From positions 1,671,818 through 1,735,817 of the forward strand of contig NZ_JAAGOY010000004.1 of NCBI RefSeq assembly GCF_010500215.1: a DNA stretch of 64,000 nt, in the 5' to 3' direction. The notes beneath the pieces were generated by a model that saw only the letters and a program-made list of their open reading frames with translations, searched no databases and was not told where the DNA came from. Positions within the stretch are counted from its first letter, which is position 1. Every line of letters starts with the position of its first letter. This stretch comes from Aliiroseovarius sp. PrR006. GTDB taxonomy: Bacteria > Pseudomonadota > Alphaproteobacteria > Rhodobacterales > Rhodobacteraceae. Position numbers and translations under genes: made by a program. Of this stretch, positions 38,932-47,779 are shown piece by piece.

Positions 38932-39933
38932 TTAGATCGCTTCCAGCGCATCCACCAGCTTGCCCGCGCCATAGCGGAACGGGTCGGTCGCAGGCAGACC
39001 CATGTCAGCTTCGACCTTCGCCAGATAGGCCTTGGCGTCGTCATCCGACATGTGCTGCGTGTTGACCGAGATACCGATGACCTTGCAGTCTGGGTTCGCC
39101 ACCTTGGCCAGATTCAGCGCAGTGTCGCGCAGCGCTTCCAGCGAGGGCTGGGTGTATTCTGGCAAACCGCGCATATGCTCGCGGGTCGGCTCGTGCGCCA
39201 GAACCAGTGCATCCGGCTGACCGCCGTGGATCAGCGCCATGGTCACGCCCGAATAGGACACGTGGAACAGGCTACCCTGACCCTCGATGTGATCCCAGTG
39301 ATCTTCGTCATTGTCCGGGGTCAGCCATTCCACAGAACCCGCCATGAAATCGGCGATCACGGCGTCCAAGGGCACACCGTCACCGGTGATCAGAATGCCG
39401 GTCTGGCCGGTGGCGCGGAAGGTCGACTTCAGGCCGCGCTCGCGCATTTCAGCATCCATGCACAGGGCCGTGTACATCTTGCCGACCGAGCAGTCGGTGC
39501 CCACAGCCAAGCAGCGCTTACCTGTGCGCTTCTTACCGTTTGCGATCGGGTACTCGACCTCGGGGATGCGTACGTCGTGCAGCTCTTGGCCGGTGGCTTC
39601 GGCCACAGCGACCAGATCGGGCTCGTCCCGCAACAGATTGTGTAGGCCCGAAGCCAGATCGAAACCCTCTTCCAACGCGGTGACCAGCACCTTTTTCCAC
39701 TCTTTGGAAATCACGCCGCCACGGTTGGCCACGCCAACAACCAGCGTTTTGGCGCCAGCGGCTTTGGCTTCAGCCAATGTCATGTCGGTCAGACCCAGAT
39801 CTGCGCCACAGCCTTCCATACGGAACTGGCCCACAGCGTTTTCCGGACGCCAGTCACGGATGCCGATGGCCACTTTGGCGGCCAGTTGGTCGGGCGCGTC
39901 GCCCAGGAACAGAAGATACGGTGTCTTGATCAT
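38932..39933 (-). CDS. dgcN: D-glutamate N-acetyltransferase DgcN (DUF1611 family)
   Basis: A 333-residue protein started at MIKTPYLLFLGDAPDQLAAK, with AAAGGG ahead; a longer frame of 39 codons upstream is unlike the family. It carries the DUF1611 P-loop-like CLAVGTDCSVGKMYTAL (141-157), FRATGQTGILITGDGVPLDAV and GGQPDALVLAHEPTRE. The family was described as using acetyl-CoA on D-glutamate as the first step of D-glutamate catabolism, handing the product to DgcA, whose gene follows. Probable operon dgcN-dgcA. Confidence 0.85.
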   Translation of the reverse strand: MIKTPYLLFLGDAPDQLAAKVAIGIRDWRPENAVGQFRMEGCGADLGLTDMTLAEAKAAGAKTLVVGVANRGGVISKEWKKVLVTALEEGFDLASGLHNLLRDEPDLVAVAEATGQELHDVRIPEVEYPIANGKKRTGKRCLAVGTDCSVGKMYTALCMDAEMRERGLKSTFRATGQTGILITGDGVPLDAVIADFMAGSVEWLTPDNDEDHWDHIEGQGSLFHVSYSGVTMALIHGGQPDALVLAHEPTREHMRGLPEYTQPSLEALRDTALNLAKVANPDCKVIGISVNTQHMSDDDAKAYLAKVEADMGLPATDPFRYGAGKLVDALEAI

Positions 39934-40204
39934 GGCCGTGGCCCTTTCGATGAGTGGTGGATTATCCGTCGCGTCATTTTGACGATTATCCAGCGGATTT
40001 TCTTGCGAACTCACTTCGAAACGCGGCCTTTTCGCAACTTCCTCCGTCAATTAGCCATATTTAAGCAATTTTCTTCGACACAAAGTCGGTTTACCTAAGA
40101 ATCCGCCCAATATGCTGCGCGCGCAAAATAACCTTGCGGGCAACGCAGCAATTTAATAACGATTGCACCCAAGAAATCGCAACATCATTACCGAGAGGCC
40201 CGTC

Positions 40205-41164
40205 ATGTCCTTCCGACTGCAACCCGCCGCCCCGTCCCGCCCGAACCGCTGCCAACTGTTTGGCCCGGGCTCGAACACTAAGCTGTTCCCGAAAATGGCC
40301 GCCTCGGCGGCTGACGTCATCAACCTCGACCTCGAGGACTCGGTAGCCCCTTCAGACAAAGATGTGGCCCGCGCCAACATCATCGAAGCGCTGAACACCA
40401 TTGATTGGGGCAACAAATACATGTCGGTGCGCATCAACAGCCTCGACACGCCTTATTGGTATCGCGACGTTGTGGACCTGCTGGAGCAAGCGGGCGACCG
40501 CATCGACCAGATCATGATCCCGAAAGTGGGTTGCGCTGAAGACGTCTATGCCGTGGACGCTCTGGTCACCGCGATCGAGCAAGCCAAAGGCCGCACCAAG
40601 CCGGTCAGTTTCGAAGTGATCATCGAATCGGCTGCCGGCATCGCGCATGTTGAAGCCATCGCAGCCTCCAGCCCTCGCCTGCAAGCCATGTCGCTGGGCG
40701 CGGCTGACTTCGCAGCCTCGATGGGCATGCAGACCACCGGCATCGGCGGCACGCAAGAAAACTATTACATGATGCGCGAAGGTGAAAAGCACTGGTCGGA
40801 CCCGTGGCACTGGGCACAAGCCGCCATCGTCGCTGCCTGCCGCACCCACGGCATCCTGCCGGTCGACGGTCCGTTCGGCGACTTCTCGGATAACGAAGGA
40901 TATATCGCGCAGGCCAAACGCTCGGCCACCCTGGGCATGGTTGGCAAATGGGCCATCCACCCCAAGCAGATCGCACTGGCGAACGAGGTCTTCACCCCGT
41001 CGGAAGAAGCCGTCGCCGAGGCCCGCGAGATCCTTGCCGCCATGGAACAGGCGAAAGCCAATGGCGAAGGCGCAACTGTCTATAAAGGTCGTCTGGTCGA
41101 CATCGCGTCGATCAAACAAGCCGAGGTGATCGTGGCACAGGCCGAACTGATCGCTGGCAGCTAA
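40205..41164 (+). CDS. mcl1: L-malyl-CoA/beta-methylmalyl-CoA lyase
   Basis: A 319-residue CitE-family lyase, the same length as the Rhodobacter sphaeroides Mcl1. Signatures: CQLFGPGSNTKLFPKMAASAADVINLDLEDSVAP, VSFEVIIESAAGIAHVE, MSLGAADFAASMGMQTTG and MVGKWAIHPKQIALANEVFTP. It cleaves beta-methylmalyl-CoA to glyoxylate and propionyl-CoA in the ethylmalonyl-CoA pathway of acetate assimilation. The start ATG at 40205 is chosen over an ATG 14 codons upstream. It overlaps an inverted-repeat element at its stop codon. Confidence 0.94.
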   Translation: MSFRLQPAAPSRPNRCQLFGPGSNTKLFPKMAASAADVINLDLEDSVAPSDKDVARANIIEALNTIDWGNKYMSVRINSLDTPYWYRDVVDLLEQAGDRIDQIMIPKVGCAEDVYAVDALVTAIEQAKGRTKPVSFEVIIESAAGIAHVEAIAASSPRLQAMSLGAADFAASMGMQTTGIGGTQENYYMMREGEKHWSDPWHWAQAAIVAACRTHGILPVDGPFGDFSDNEGYIAQAKRSATLGMVGKWAIHPKQIALANEVFTPSEEAVAEAREILAAMEQAKANGEGATVYKGRLVDIASIKQAEVIVAQAELIAGS

Positions 41165-41265
41165 AGCGTTATCAGGAATCAGCAATCCGTATGTGGACGC
41201 AATCGCGTTCGAGCCAGAGGCGAGAGGCAGCGAATGCGGCCTCATCTGAACCTGAAAACGCTCTA
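41162..41265. repeat. 104-base inverted-repeat-ended element (MITE- or REP-like)
   Basis: The ends TAAAGCGTTATCAGG and CCTGAAAACGCTCTA are imperfect inverted repeats (13 of 15 bases match when one is reversed). The interior holds CGCGTTCGAGCC and GCAGCGAATGCG, which partly mirror each other. The left end supplies the stop codon of mcl1. No coding capacity is seen. Confidence 0.5.
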
Positions 41266-41288
41266 ACTGGAAGAATATTCCCCGACTG

Positions 41289-41316
41289 GCCCCGCGTTTT
41301 CGCGGGGCTTTTTTTA
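41289..41316 (+). terminator. Rho-independent terminator of mcl1
   Basis: GCCCCGCG pairs with CGCGGGGC around TTTT and is followed by TTTTTTTA. It lies 125 bases after the mcl1 stop, beyond the inverted-repeat element. Confidence 0.9.
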
Positions 41317-41422
41317 TGCGCGGTCAACTGGTCGCATGGGCAACCGCATGCCGGGGGCTAAGGTGGGCACGGGTCATGACGAGGCCTGTTTGGGGGCGCA
41401 TCCCAAACTGAAAGAAATATTG

Positions 41423-41851
41423 ATGAAACCGCTTCTTATCGCCGCCGCGTTTACCCTTGGCCTGTCCGGGGCTGCATTGGCGCAAATGCAACCCTCTAAC
41501 CCCGCGAAAACCGGGCTGTCGCGCCCTGTCATCCAACTGACCGGCATTCTGGCCAAAAACATGGACGTGCTTCAGCTGAACGACGAACAACGCGCGGACG
41601 TGAAAAACCGGGTCGCCACCATGCCCGCCAATCGCAAGGCACTTGAGGCTGAAACGATCGAACTGCGCGCAGCCCTGCGCCAAGCCATCGTGGACGGAAA
41701 ACCCACCACCGAGCGTCAGGCCATCGCTGACAAGGTCGGCGCGAACGAGGTCAAGCTGGTGATGATGCGGTCAAACTGCGCCGATCATTGGCGTGAGGTT
41801 CTGACCGACGCGCAGTTCACCAAACTGCTGGAAATCGCAGGCGTATCCTGA
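41423..41851 (+). CDS. Small exported Spy/LTXXQ-like protein
   Basis: A 142-residue protein with a signal peptide (MKPLLIAAAFTLGLSGAALA, cleavage after residue 20). The mature part is helical and charged: LQLNDEQRADVKNRVATMPANRKALEAETIELRAAL ... VLTDAQFTKLLEIAGV, with two L-N-x-x-Q/LTDAQ-type motifs like those in the CpxP/Spy periplasmic chaperone group. A periplasmic chaperone or metal-resistance role is inferred. The match is distant. Confidence 0.65.
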   Translation: MKPLLIAAAFTLGLSGAALAQMQPSNPAKTGLSRPVIQLTGILAKNMDVLQLNDEQRADVKNRVATMPANRKALEAETIELRAALRQAIVDGKPTTERQAIADKVGANEVKLVMMRSNCADHWREVLTDAQFTKLLEIAGVS

Positions 41852-41894
41852 TCCTGCAGGGCGGCGGCACGGCGTGTTGCCGCCCTCGCTGTTC

Positions 41895-42017
41895 CTACAG
41901 CCCGACCAGCACCTCGGACGTCGCAACTGCGGCGAAGCTTAGGGTCATCAGCAAGACCAAATAGCTGGCCGTAAAGGCGCGAAAAGCGCTCCGTCGTGAG
42001 AATATGGCTTGTGTCAT
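41895..42017 (-). CDS. 40-residue single-pass membrane protein
   Basis: A small frame reading MTQAIFSRRSAFRAF, then the hydrophobic TASYLVLLMTLSFAAVATSEVLVGL. It is preceded by GGGAG seven bases before the ATG, a good ribosome binding site. The basic N terminus plus one hydrophobic helix fits a small inner-membrane protein. It is divergent from accA and convergent with the LTXXQ-like gene. I do not recognise a family. Confidence 0.6.
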   Translation of the reverse strand: MTQAIFSRRSAFRAFTASYLVLLMTLSFAAVATSEVLVGL

Positions 42018-42210
42018 ACGTCTGCTCCCTTCGTGTTTGGTATTGAGCTTCGTCCAATCGGCCCTATCGGCCATCTAATTTACAAACGCGCGAGCTACGG
42101 ATTCCCGTCGCAGGATTCGACATATTGGGCGATCTGGTTTTTCGCCCCCCGTTGCAAAGCCGCTTCCCAAGCGTCATATAGTCATGAACATTGTGTAATC
42201 AGGCAGGCCC

Positions 42211-43176
42211 ATGACCAACTATCTCGAGTTTGAAAAACCGCTGGCTGAAATCGAAGGCAAGGCAGAAGAACTGCGCGCACTTGCCCGCAACAACGAAGAG
42301 ATGGATGTCGAAGGCGAAGCGCAAGCGCTGGACGCCAAGGCCGAGAAGCTTCTGAAAGAACTCTATGAAGGGCTGACCCCCTGGCGCAAATGCCAGGTCG
42401 CGCGTCACCCCGACCGCCCGCATTGCCGCGATTACATCAACGCGCTGTTCACCGAATACACGCCGCTGGCAGGCGACCGGAACTTTGCCGACGACCACGC
42501 GGTCATGGGCGGTCTGGGCCGCATCGGCGACATCCCGGTGGTCGTCATGGGTCAGGAAAAAGGCCACGATACGAAAACCCGCATCGAACGCAATTTCGGC
42601 ATGGCCCGCCCCGAGGGCTATCGCAAGGCCATCCGCCTTATGGATCTGGCCGACCGGTTTGGCCTGCCCATCGTTGCGCTGGTAGACACCCCCGGCGCCT
42701 ATCCCGGCAAGGGCGCGGAAGAGCGCGGCCAGTCCGAGGCCATCGCGCGTTCCACCGAACGCTGTTTGAACGTGAAATCCCCCGTGATCTCGGTGATCAT
42801 CGGCGAAGGTGGCTCGGGCGGCGCGGTTGCGCTGGCGACGGCGAACTCGGTCATGATGCTGGAGCACTCGGTCTATTCGGTAATCTCGCCGGAAGGCTGT
42901 GCCTCGATCCTATGGAAAGACGCCGAGAAAATGCGAGAGGCCGCCGAAGCGCTGCGCCTGACCGCGCAGGACCTGAAACAGCTGGGCGTGATTGACAACA
43001 TCATCCCCGAACCGATGGGCGGTGCCCAGCGCGGGCGTGAAGACACCATCGCCGCTGTCGGCAAAGCCATCGAGGCCGAGCTGAAAGAGCTTCTGAAGCG
43101 TCAGGACGGCGACGCGCTGTTGAAAGAACGCCGCGAGAAGTTCTTGAAAATGGGCTCGAAAGGTCTGGCGGCCTAA
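42211..43176 (+). CDS. accA: Acetyl-CoA carboxylase carboxyltransferase subunit alpha
   Basis: A 321-residue AccA. Signatures: [92 protein letters not shown] and [24 protein letters not shown]. It forms the alpha2beta2 carboxyltransferase with AccD (13375). Length is normal. It is not in an operon with accD. Confidence 0.96.
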   Translation: MTNYLEFEKPLAEIEGKAEELRALARNNEEMDVEGEAQALDAKAEKLLKELYEGLTPWRKCQVARHPDRPHCRDYINALFTEYTPLAGDRNFADDHAVMGGLGRIGDIPVVVMGQEKGHDTKTRIERNFGMARPEGYRKAIRLMDLADRFGLPIVALVDTPGAYPGKGAEERGQSEAIARSTERCLNVKSPVISVIIGEGGSGGAVALATANSVMMLEHSVYSVISPEGCASILWKDAEKMREAAEALRLTAQDLKQLGVIDNIIPEPMGGAQRGREDTIAAVGKAIEAELKELLKRQDGDALLKERREKFLKMGSKGLAA

Positions 43177-43262
43177 ACACCGGATCACGCTTTCGTGGGG
43201 CGGGTTGGAAGCCCGGCCCGCGTCCACAATATTCACGGGACCACAGATCAGGAGGGTTCCCC

Positions 43263-43598
43263 GTGGATTGGACAGCATTTCTTGCAGAAACCGAAGGCAA
43301 TATTGGACATCTGGCCAAGGACGTTCCGGCCACGATGAAAGGCTTTGGTCAAATGGGTGCTGCGGCTAAGACCGACGGCGCACTCAGCGAGAAAACCAAA
43401 GAACTGATCGCCCTTGGCATCGCCATCTCGACCCGCTGCGACAGCTGCATTGGCTTTCACGTGCGGTCTTTGGTCCGCCTTGGCACCACGCTGGATGAGC
43501 TGAACGAGGCGTTGGCGATGGCGACCTATATGGGCGGCGGCCCGTCGCTGGCCTATAGTGCCAAGGCGCGTGAAGCCTACGAGCAGTTCAGCGCCTGA
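43263..43598 (+). CDS. Carboxymuconolactone decarboxylase/AhpD-like protein
   Basis: A 111-residue single-domain CMD protein with KTKELIALGIAISTRCDSCIGFHVRSLVRLGTTLDEL; the C-x2-C-x3-H redox motif is complete. The start is a GTG with AGGAGG eight bases before it. Family members act as thiol-dependent peroxidases or gamma-carboxymuconolactone decarboxylases; the redox motif favours the former. It converges on the PPOX flavoprotein gene. Confidence 0.88.
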   Translation: MDWTAFLAETEGNIGHLAKDVPATMKGFGQMGAAAKTDGALSEKTKELIALGIAISTRCDSCIGFHVRSLVRLGTTLDELNEALAMATYMGGGPSLAYSAKAREAYEQFSA

Positions 43599-43601
43599 CG
43601 G

Positions 43602-44207
43602 TTACCACAAAGTCCGCTCTGCTCGCTCCGGCCAGGCGCGGTCATACTCCGCGCCGCCAAACTCGCCCGAGCTCATTTCCTTCAGAATGTCCCCGATGCT
43701 GGGCAGCGCGCCGCTCTGATCCCCGGCGCTCCACATCTTGGAACGCATCAGGGCCTTGGCGCACTGCACATAGATCTCGTGAATGCGGAAGATCAGGACG
43801 GTGCGGGGACGTTTGCCGGATTTCTCGAACCGGGCGCAAAAGGCGTCGTCTGCGGTGATCCGCGCCTCTCCGTTCACGCGGACCACGTTGTCGGATCCGG
43901 GCACCATAAACATCAGGGAGGCGCGTGGGTCATTGACGATGTTGCGCAGGCTGTCGATGCGGTTGTTGCCGCTCCAGTCGGGCATCGCCAACGTACGCGC
44001 ATCCAGTTCGGTCACCACCGGACCATCATCGCCGCGCGGCGTGCCATCGGTGCCATCAGGACCAACAGTCGACAAAATGCAGAACTTCGATGCCATGATC
44101 CATTGGCGGTAGGTCGGCGTCAGTTCCTGCGCGACTTTGACCTGCGATCCCTTGCTGGGCGTTCCGTAAAGTGCTTCCAGCGCCTCTGTCGTCTCGATGA
44201 AGTCCAT
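43602..44207 (-). CDS. Pyridoxamine 5'-phosphate oxidase-family FMN-binding protein
   Basis: A 201-residue protein of the split-barrel flavin family. It contains FCILSTVGPDGTDGTPRGDDGPVVTELDARTLAMPDWSGNNRIDSLRNIVNDPRASLMFMVPG and RVNGEARIT, a pattern I associate with the MSMEG_1061 subgroup of PPOX-type flavoproteins. These proteins bind FMN or F420 and act on small molecules or heme. Its start shares one base with the plsC stop region, so it is likely last in the ftsE-ftsX-plsC run. Confidence 0.82.
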   Translation of the reverse strand: MDFIETTEALEALYGTPSKGSQVKVAQELTPTYRQWIMASKFCILSTVGPDGTDGTPRGDDGPVVTELDARTLAMPDWSGNNRIDSLRNIVNDPRASLMFMVPGSDNVVRVNGEARITADDAFCARFEKSGKRPRTVLIFRIHEIYVQCAKALMRSKMWSAGDQSGALPSIGDILKEMSSGEFGGAEYDRAWPERAERTLW

Positions 44208-44941
44208 TATTTCTCCAGTTTAAATCCGGCCTCTTCCATCAACGCATCCGAGCCGCTTTCCACCACATCCTCGACGCGCTCCATGAATTCGCCCAGTTCC
44301 AGACCCGGTTCGATTGGGTCGTGAAACTCAAGCACGGCAAGCCCCGGATGGCGCATGATCCCGTGGCGCTTCCAGAACACGCCGACATTGGTCGAGGCGG
44401 GAATGACGGTCTGCCCGGTTTCCCGATACAGCACGCCCGTGCCAACCTTGTAGGGCTTCTTCGCCCCCGCCGCGACGCGCGTCCCTTGCGAGAAAATCAC
44501 AAGCTGTCCCGGCTTCGCTTGCCCGTCCTTCACCGCGGCCACCATCTGCTTGATCGCGGCGCCCTTCTTGCCGCGGTTCACCGGAACTGAGTTGGTATAG
44601 ACCGCATAGATGTTGATAATCGGCGCCCATTTCAGCTGGCTTTTATAGATGAACTTCAGGCGCGGCAGGACCGAGGCCAGCAGCAGGATGTCGAAGAACG
44701 ACTGGTGTTTCGCCGCGATCAGAACCTCGCCCGCCGGCACCTCGCCCCGGATTTCGCTTTTAAGCCCAACCATCCATGACGCGGTCCAGCGCACCCAGTT
44801 GCAGTAAAAGCGGATCACCTTGAACGCATTGTCTCGCTTGATCCACACCAGCGGCACACCCAAGAAGCCCACGACCGGCAGCATGATGTACATCTGAGTG
44901 ATAAACAGAAGCGAGCGCAGCCATTGAATTGCGTGACGCAT
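44207..44941 (-). CDS. plsC: 1-acyl-sn-glycerol-3-phosphate acyltransferase
   Basis: A 244-residue PlsC-type acyltransferase started at MRHAIQWLRSLLFITQMY; the longer frame upstream would overlap ftsX by 96 bases. The catalytic H-x4-D is H79-D84 (KHQSFFD), and PVNRGKK and FSQGTR supply further conserved motifs (FSQGTR replaces the usual FPEGTR). It converts lysophosphatidic to phosphatidic acid at the inner membrane. The ftsX stop and this ATG overlap (TGATG). Confidence 0.88.
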   Translation of the reverse strand: MRHAIQWLRSLLFITQMYIMLPVVGFLGVPLVWIKRDNAFKVIRFYCNWVRWTASWMVGLKSEIRGEVPAGEVLIAAKHQSFFDILLLASVLPRLKFIYKSQLKWAPIINIYAVYTNSVPVNRGKKGAAIKQMVAAVKDGQAKPGQLVIFSQGTRVAAGAKKPYKVGTGVLYRETGQTVIPASTNVGVFWKRHGIMRHPGLAVLEFHDPIEPGLELGEFMERVEDVVESGSDALMEEAGFKLEK

Positions 44942-45846
44942 CAGCGTTTCTCCTGCAAGGTTGTCAGGGCGGCCTGACGAGTGGCCAAGAATGCCACCAG
45001 AGCCGCGAAGGGGGGAATCAAAAGGGGCCACAGCCATTGCCAGCCCTGAAGGCCAAGCCCGGTCAGGAAGCCACCTTCGGACCCGGCCGAGGGCAGCATG
45101 AACAGCGCAAGCGCGCCAAGAAGTGTGCCAACAACGGCACCGCCAAACGCGCGCAGCGTGTATCGTCGCACAAATGCGTGGGCGATATAGCTATCCCGCG
45201 CGCCGATCAAACGCAGCACACGGATCACCTGTTCGTTGGCCGCCAGCGCGGCCGAAGCCGCCAGCGTGATTACCACACCTGCCAGCGTCGTGATCAGCAC
45301 AATCGCGACAAAGCCCAAAGACCGCAGCCGTGTGGCGGCCTTCACCAAGGGTTCGCGCCAGCGTGCGTGATCATCCAGTATTGCACCGGGGGCCTCGCCA
45401 GCTAGTCGGGCGCGTAACCCGTCGGGGTCAAAGCCCTCGTCGTCCTCAATCACCTCAACCAAGCGCGGGATCGGCAGACGGTCCAGCGGCAGATCCGGTC
45501 CAAACCACGGCTCGAGCAACGCTCGCTGTTCTTCTTCGCCAAGGGGACGGGCCTCTTTCACGCCGGGGGTGGTGGCCAAGATCTCGGTCACAGCCAGAAG
45601 CTGGGCGTCCATCTGGTCAGCCGGGGCCGAAATACGGATCGTGGCGCTTTTCGCCAAGGCATCCCCCCAACGATCAGCAAGGCGTCCGGTTGCCAGCGAC
45701 AAAGCCAAGGCAAACACCGCCAGAAACGCCATCGCAGCCGAGGCGAATACGGTCAGGCGCGCGGTGAACCCCGTGGGCGGCACCACGCGGTCGGCTTGCG
45801 CGTCGCCTGACAGAAATCGAAGGATGTTGGACAGAAGGGTCATCAC
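44941..45846 (-). CDS. ftsX: Cell division protein FtsX
   Basis: A 301-residue permease-like protein with an N-terminal helix (about 27-50, LTVFASAAMAFLAVFALALSLATG), a periplasmic domain, and three C-terminal helices starting near SLGFVAIVLITTLAGVVITL. VIRVLRLIGARDSYIAHAFVRR is the family's conserved cytoplasmic motif. FtsX works with FtsE to activate cell-wall amidases at the septum. It overlaps ftsE by four bases. Confidence 0.9.
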   Translation of the reverse strand: MMTLLSNILRFLSGDAQADRVVPPTGFTARLTVFASAAMAFLAVFALALSLATGRLADRWGDALAKSATIRISAPADQMDAQLLAVTEILATTPGVKEARPLGEEEQRALLEPWFGPDLPLDRLPIPRLVEVIEDDEGFDPDGLRARLAGEAPGAILDDHARWREPLVKAATRLRSLGFVAIVLITTLAGVVITLAASAALAANEQVIRVLRLIGARDSYIAHAFVRRYTLRAFGGAVVGTLLGALALFMLPSAGSEGGFLTGLGLQGWQWLWPLLIPPFAALVAFLATRQAALTTLQEKR

Positions 45847-46517
45847 AGATTTGCCCCCGCTGCCGTCACCTGATGGTTCGAAATCCGCAGCACACGTGCC
45901 TGCACCTGCGATTTGGCCGAACGGATCAGATTCATGTCGTGGGTGGCGATCATCACGGTTTTGCCCATGCGGTTCAGCTCGACCAGCAACTGAAGCAGGC
46001 GCAAGGACATCTCCCAGTCGACGTTGCCCGTGGGTTCGTCGGCTAGGATCACATCCGGGGACATGATCACCGCCCGCGCAAGCGCTGCCCGTTGACGTTC
46101 ACCGCCAGACAACTCGGGCGGTTTGGCATTGGCTTGTTGCTGTAGCCCGACCCAGGCCAAAAGTTCTTGCAGCTCGGACGGATCGTGCAGTGCGCGACCA
46201 GATACAGTGAGCGGCAACATGATGTTCTCCGCCAAGCTGAGATGATCCAGAAACTGGCAATCCTGATGCACAACACCAATCCGGCGGCGCACTTCGGCCA
46301 CGTCATCGCGCTGCATATTGCGCACGTTCTGACCGAACAAAGCGACGCTGCCCTGTTCCGCGACCAGCTCGCCATAGCACAGCTTCATCAACGTGGTTTT
46401 ACCCGCGCCGGACGGCCCCGTTAGGAAATGAAACGATCCCTGCGCCAGAGACATGGTCACATCGGACAGCAACGTCCCCGTGCCATAGCCATAAGCGACC
46501 TGTTCCAGCTCGATCAA
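45843..46517 (-). CDS. ftsE: Cell division ATP-binding protein FtsE
   Basis: A 224-residue ABC ATPase: Walker A GPSGAGKT (34-41), signature LSGGERQRAALARA, Walker B VILADEPTGNVD and the switch His in MIATHDMNLI. The N-terminal IELEQVAYGYGTGTLLSDVTMSL is typical of FtsE. It drives FtsX at the division septum. The ATG lies at the head of an ftsE-ftsX-plsC run and is divergent from the zinc-ribbon gene. Confidence 0.93.
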   Translation of the reverse strand: MIELEQVAYGYGTGTLLSDVTMSLAQGSFHFLTGPSGAGKTTLMKLCYGELVAEQGSVALFGQNVRNMQRDDVAEVRRRIGVVHQDCQFLDHLSLAENIMLPLTVSGRALHDPSELQELLAWVGLQQQANAKPPELSGGERQRAALARAVIMSPDVILADEPTGNVDWEMSLRLLQLLVELNRMGKTVMIATHDMNLIRSAKSQVQARVLRISNHQVTAAGANL

Positions 46518-46674
46518 TGTGATGCCCTCGTGCTTGCTTGGCGCCAGTTGTGCCCCAGCTAGCGGATTGTTTCAATGTGCGACACACGAGTGTTTGATTT
46601 CCACAAGCTTTTTGCTCATATTACTCTTGATTGAGGCGGGAATTATCCGGCCAGTCTGAGGGGAATAGTTAAAA

Positions 46675-47649
46675 ATGCGTTTGGTTTGCCCCAATTGTGG
46701 CGCTCAGTACGAAGTTGATGATCGCGTTATGCCCGATGGGGGCCGTGATGTTCAGTGTTCGAATTGTGGTCACGCGTGGTTTTTCACCCCCCCAAGACCT
46801 GCAACCGCCCAAGCCGTAGTCAAACCCGAACCGAAAATCGAAATCCCGGCCCCGCTGCCCCCCAGCATCGAAGAAGCATTCAAGTCTGATCCGACGCCCA
46901 AGCCAACCCCGGAAGAAACGCCGAGCGCTGAGGCCAGCGAAGACCTTGCCGAGCCTGATGAGGCCGACGCGGATGTGACCGATGCCCACGATCAAGACGA
47001 AGCCGCGACAGAGGACTCAGTCGAACCGGACGCTGACGATACCGACGATGGCGACAATGACACCGAGGATGCGCCGGTCCCCGCCGCCCCCCGCAAAGAG
47101 GTCAGCGACGAGGTCAAGCAGATCCTTCAGGAAGAAGCCAAACAAGAGCTGCGCGCCCGCGAGGCCGAGAGCCAGGGGCTTGAAACGCAGCCGGATCTTG
47201 GCTTGGACGTGGCTCAACGCGACAACGACGCCGAGCTTGCCGCCCGCCTTCAGAAAATGGAAGACGGGGCGAATGCCGACGAGGAAGAGGTCGGCGAAAA
47301 AGATCTGCGCAGCCGCGACATGCTGCCAGACATTGAAGAGATCAACTCGACCCTTGATGCGCCCGACGCCTCGGATGACACGCGGATCGATCTTGGCCCG
47401 ATGGCCGGGGACACCGCGTCGGGCGGAAAAGGATTCCGCCGCGGGTTCAGCCTGACCATCTTGCTGGCCGTGCTGCTGGTCAGCCTCTACATACTGGCGC
47501 CGCAAATCGCTGAACGTTTCCCGCAGGCGCAAGGCGTGCTTGACCAGTATACCGCGTTCGGCGACAACACCCGGCTGTGGCTGGAAGGCGCCATGCAATC
47601 CGCGATCGAGAAGATGCGCGGCTTGATGGACACCTCGTCCGACGGCTGA
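46675..47649 (+). CDS. Zinc-ribbon (MJ0042 type) single-pass membrane protein
   Basis: A 324-residue protein. The N-terminal zinc ribbon has C5, C8, C28 and C31 (RLVCPNCGAQYEVDD ... VQCSNCGHAW). A long, very acidic, Pro-rich linker follows (about residues 50-165), then a helical region and a transmembrane segment near 259-277 (FSLTILLAVLLVSLYILA). The domain order is common in alphaproteobacteria beside ftsEX, with no assigned function. The acidic linker suggests interaction with a basic partner. It is the last core gene before the accessory island. Confidence 0.85.
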   Translation: MRLVCPNCGAQYEVDDRVMPDGGRDVQCSNCGHAWFFTPPRPATAQAVVKPEPKIEIPAPLPPSIEEAFKSDPTPKPTPEETPSAEASEDLAEPDEADADVTDAHDQDEAATEDSVEPDADDTDDGDNDTEDAPVPAAPRKEVSDEVKQILQEEAKQELRAREAESQGLETQPDLGLDVAQRDNDAELAARLQKMEDGANADEEEVGEKDLRSRDMLPDIEEINSTLDAPDASDDTRIDLGPMAGDTASGGKGFRRGFSLTILLAVLLVSLYILAPQIAERFPQAQGVLDQYTAFGDNTRLWLEGAMQSAIEKMRGLMDTSSDG

Positions 47650-47688
47650 GTGAAAAAACCCTTCCGTTCAGGAGCTTTTTGACTGGCT

Positions 47689-47749
47689 GTGCGTCGTCAA
47701 AGTTTTTGGGACCAATGTTGGCCTGAAGTAAGAGAGCGTTTGGCTCATC
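47689..47749 (+). mobile_element. IS3-family left-end relic (copy 1)
   Basis: The stretch TGTGCGTCGTCAAAG ... TTGGGACCAATGTTGG followed by TAAGAGAGCGTTTGGCTCATC resembles the longer end repeat at 53158 and 62093 (shared GGG-CCAA and TAAGAGAGCGTTTG-GCTCATC). No transposase frame follows. It marks the left side of the accessory island, 39 bases after the zinc-ribbon gene. Confidence 0.5.
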
Positions 47750-47779
47750 TTGTTGGCTTGATTATGCGGCGGGCCGCCA

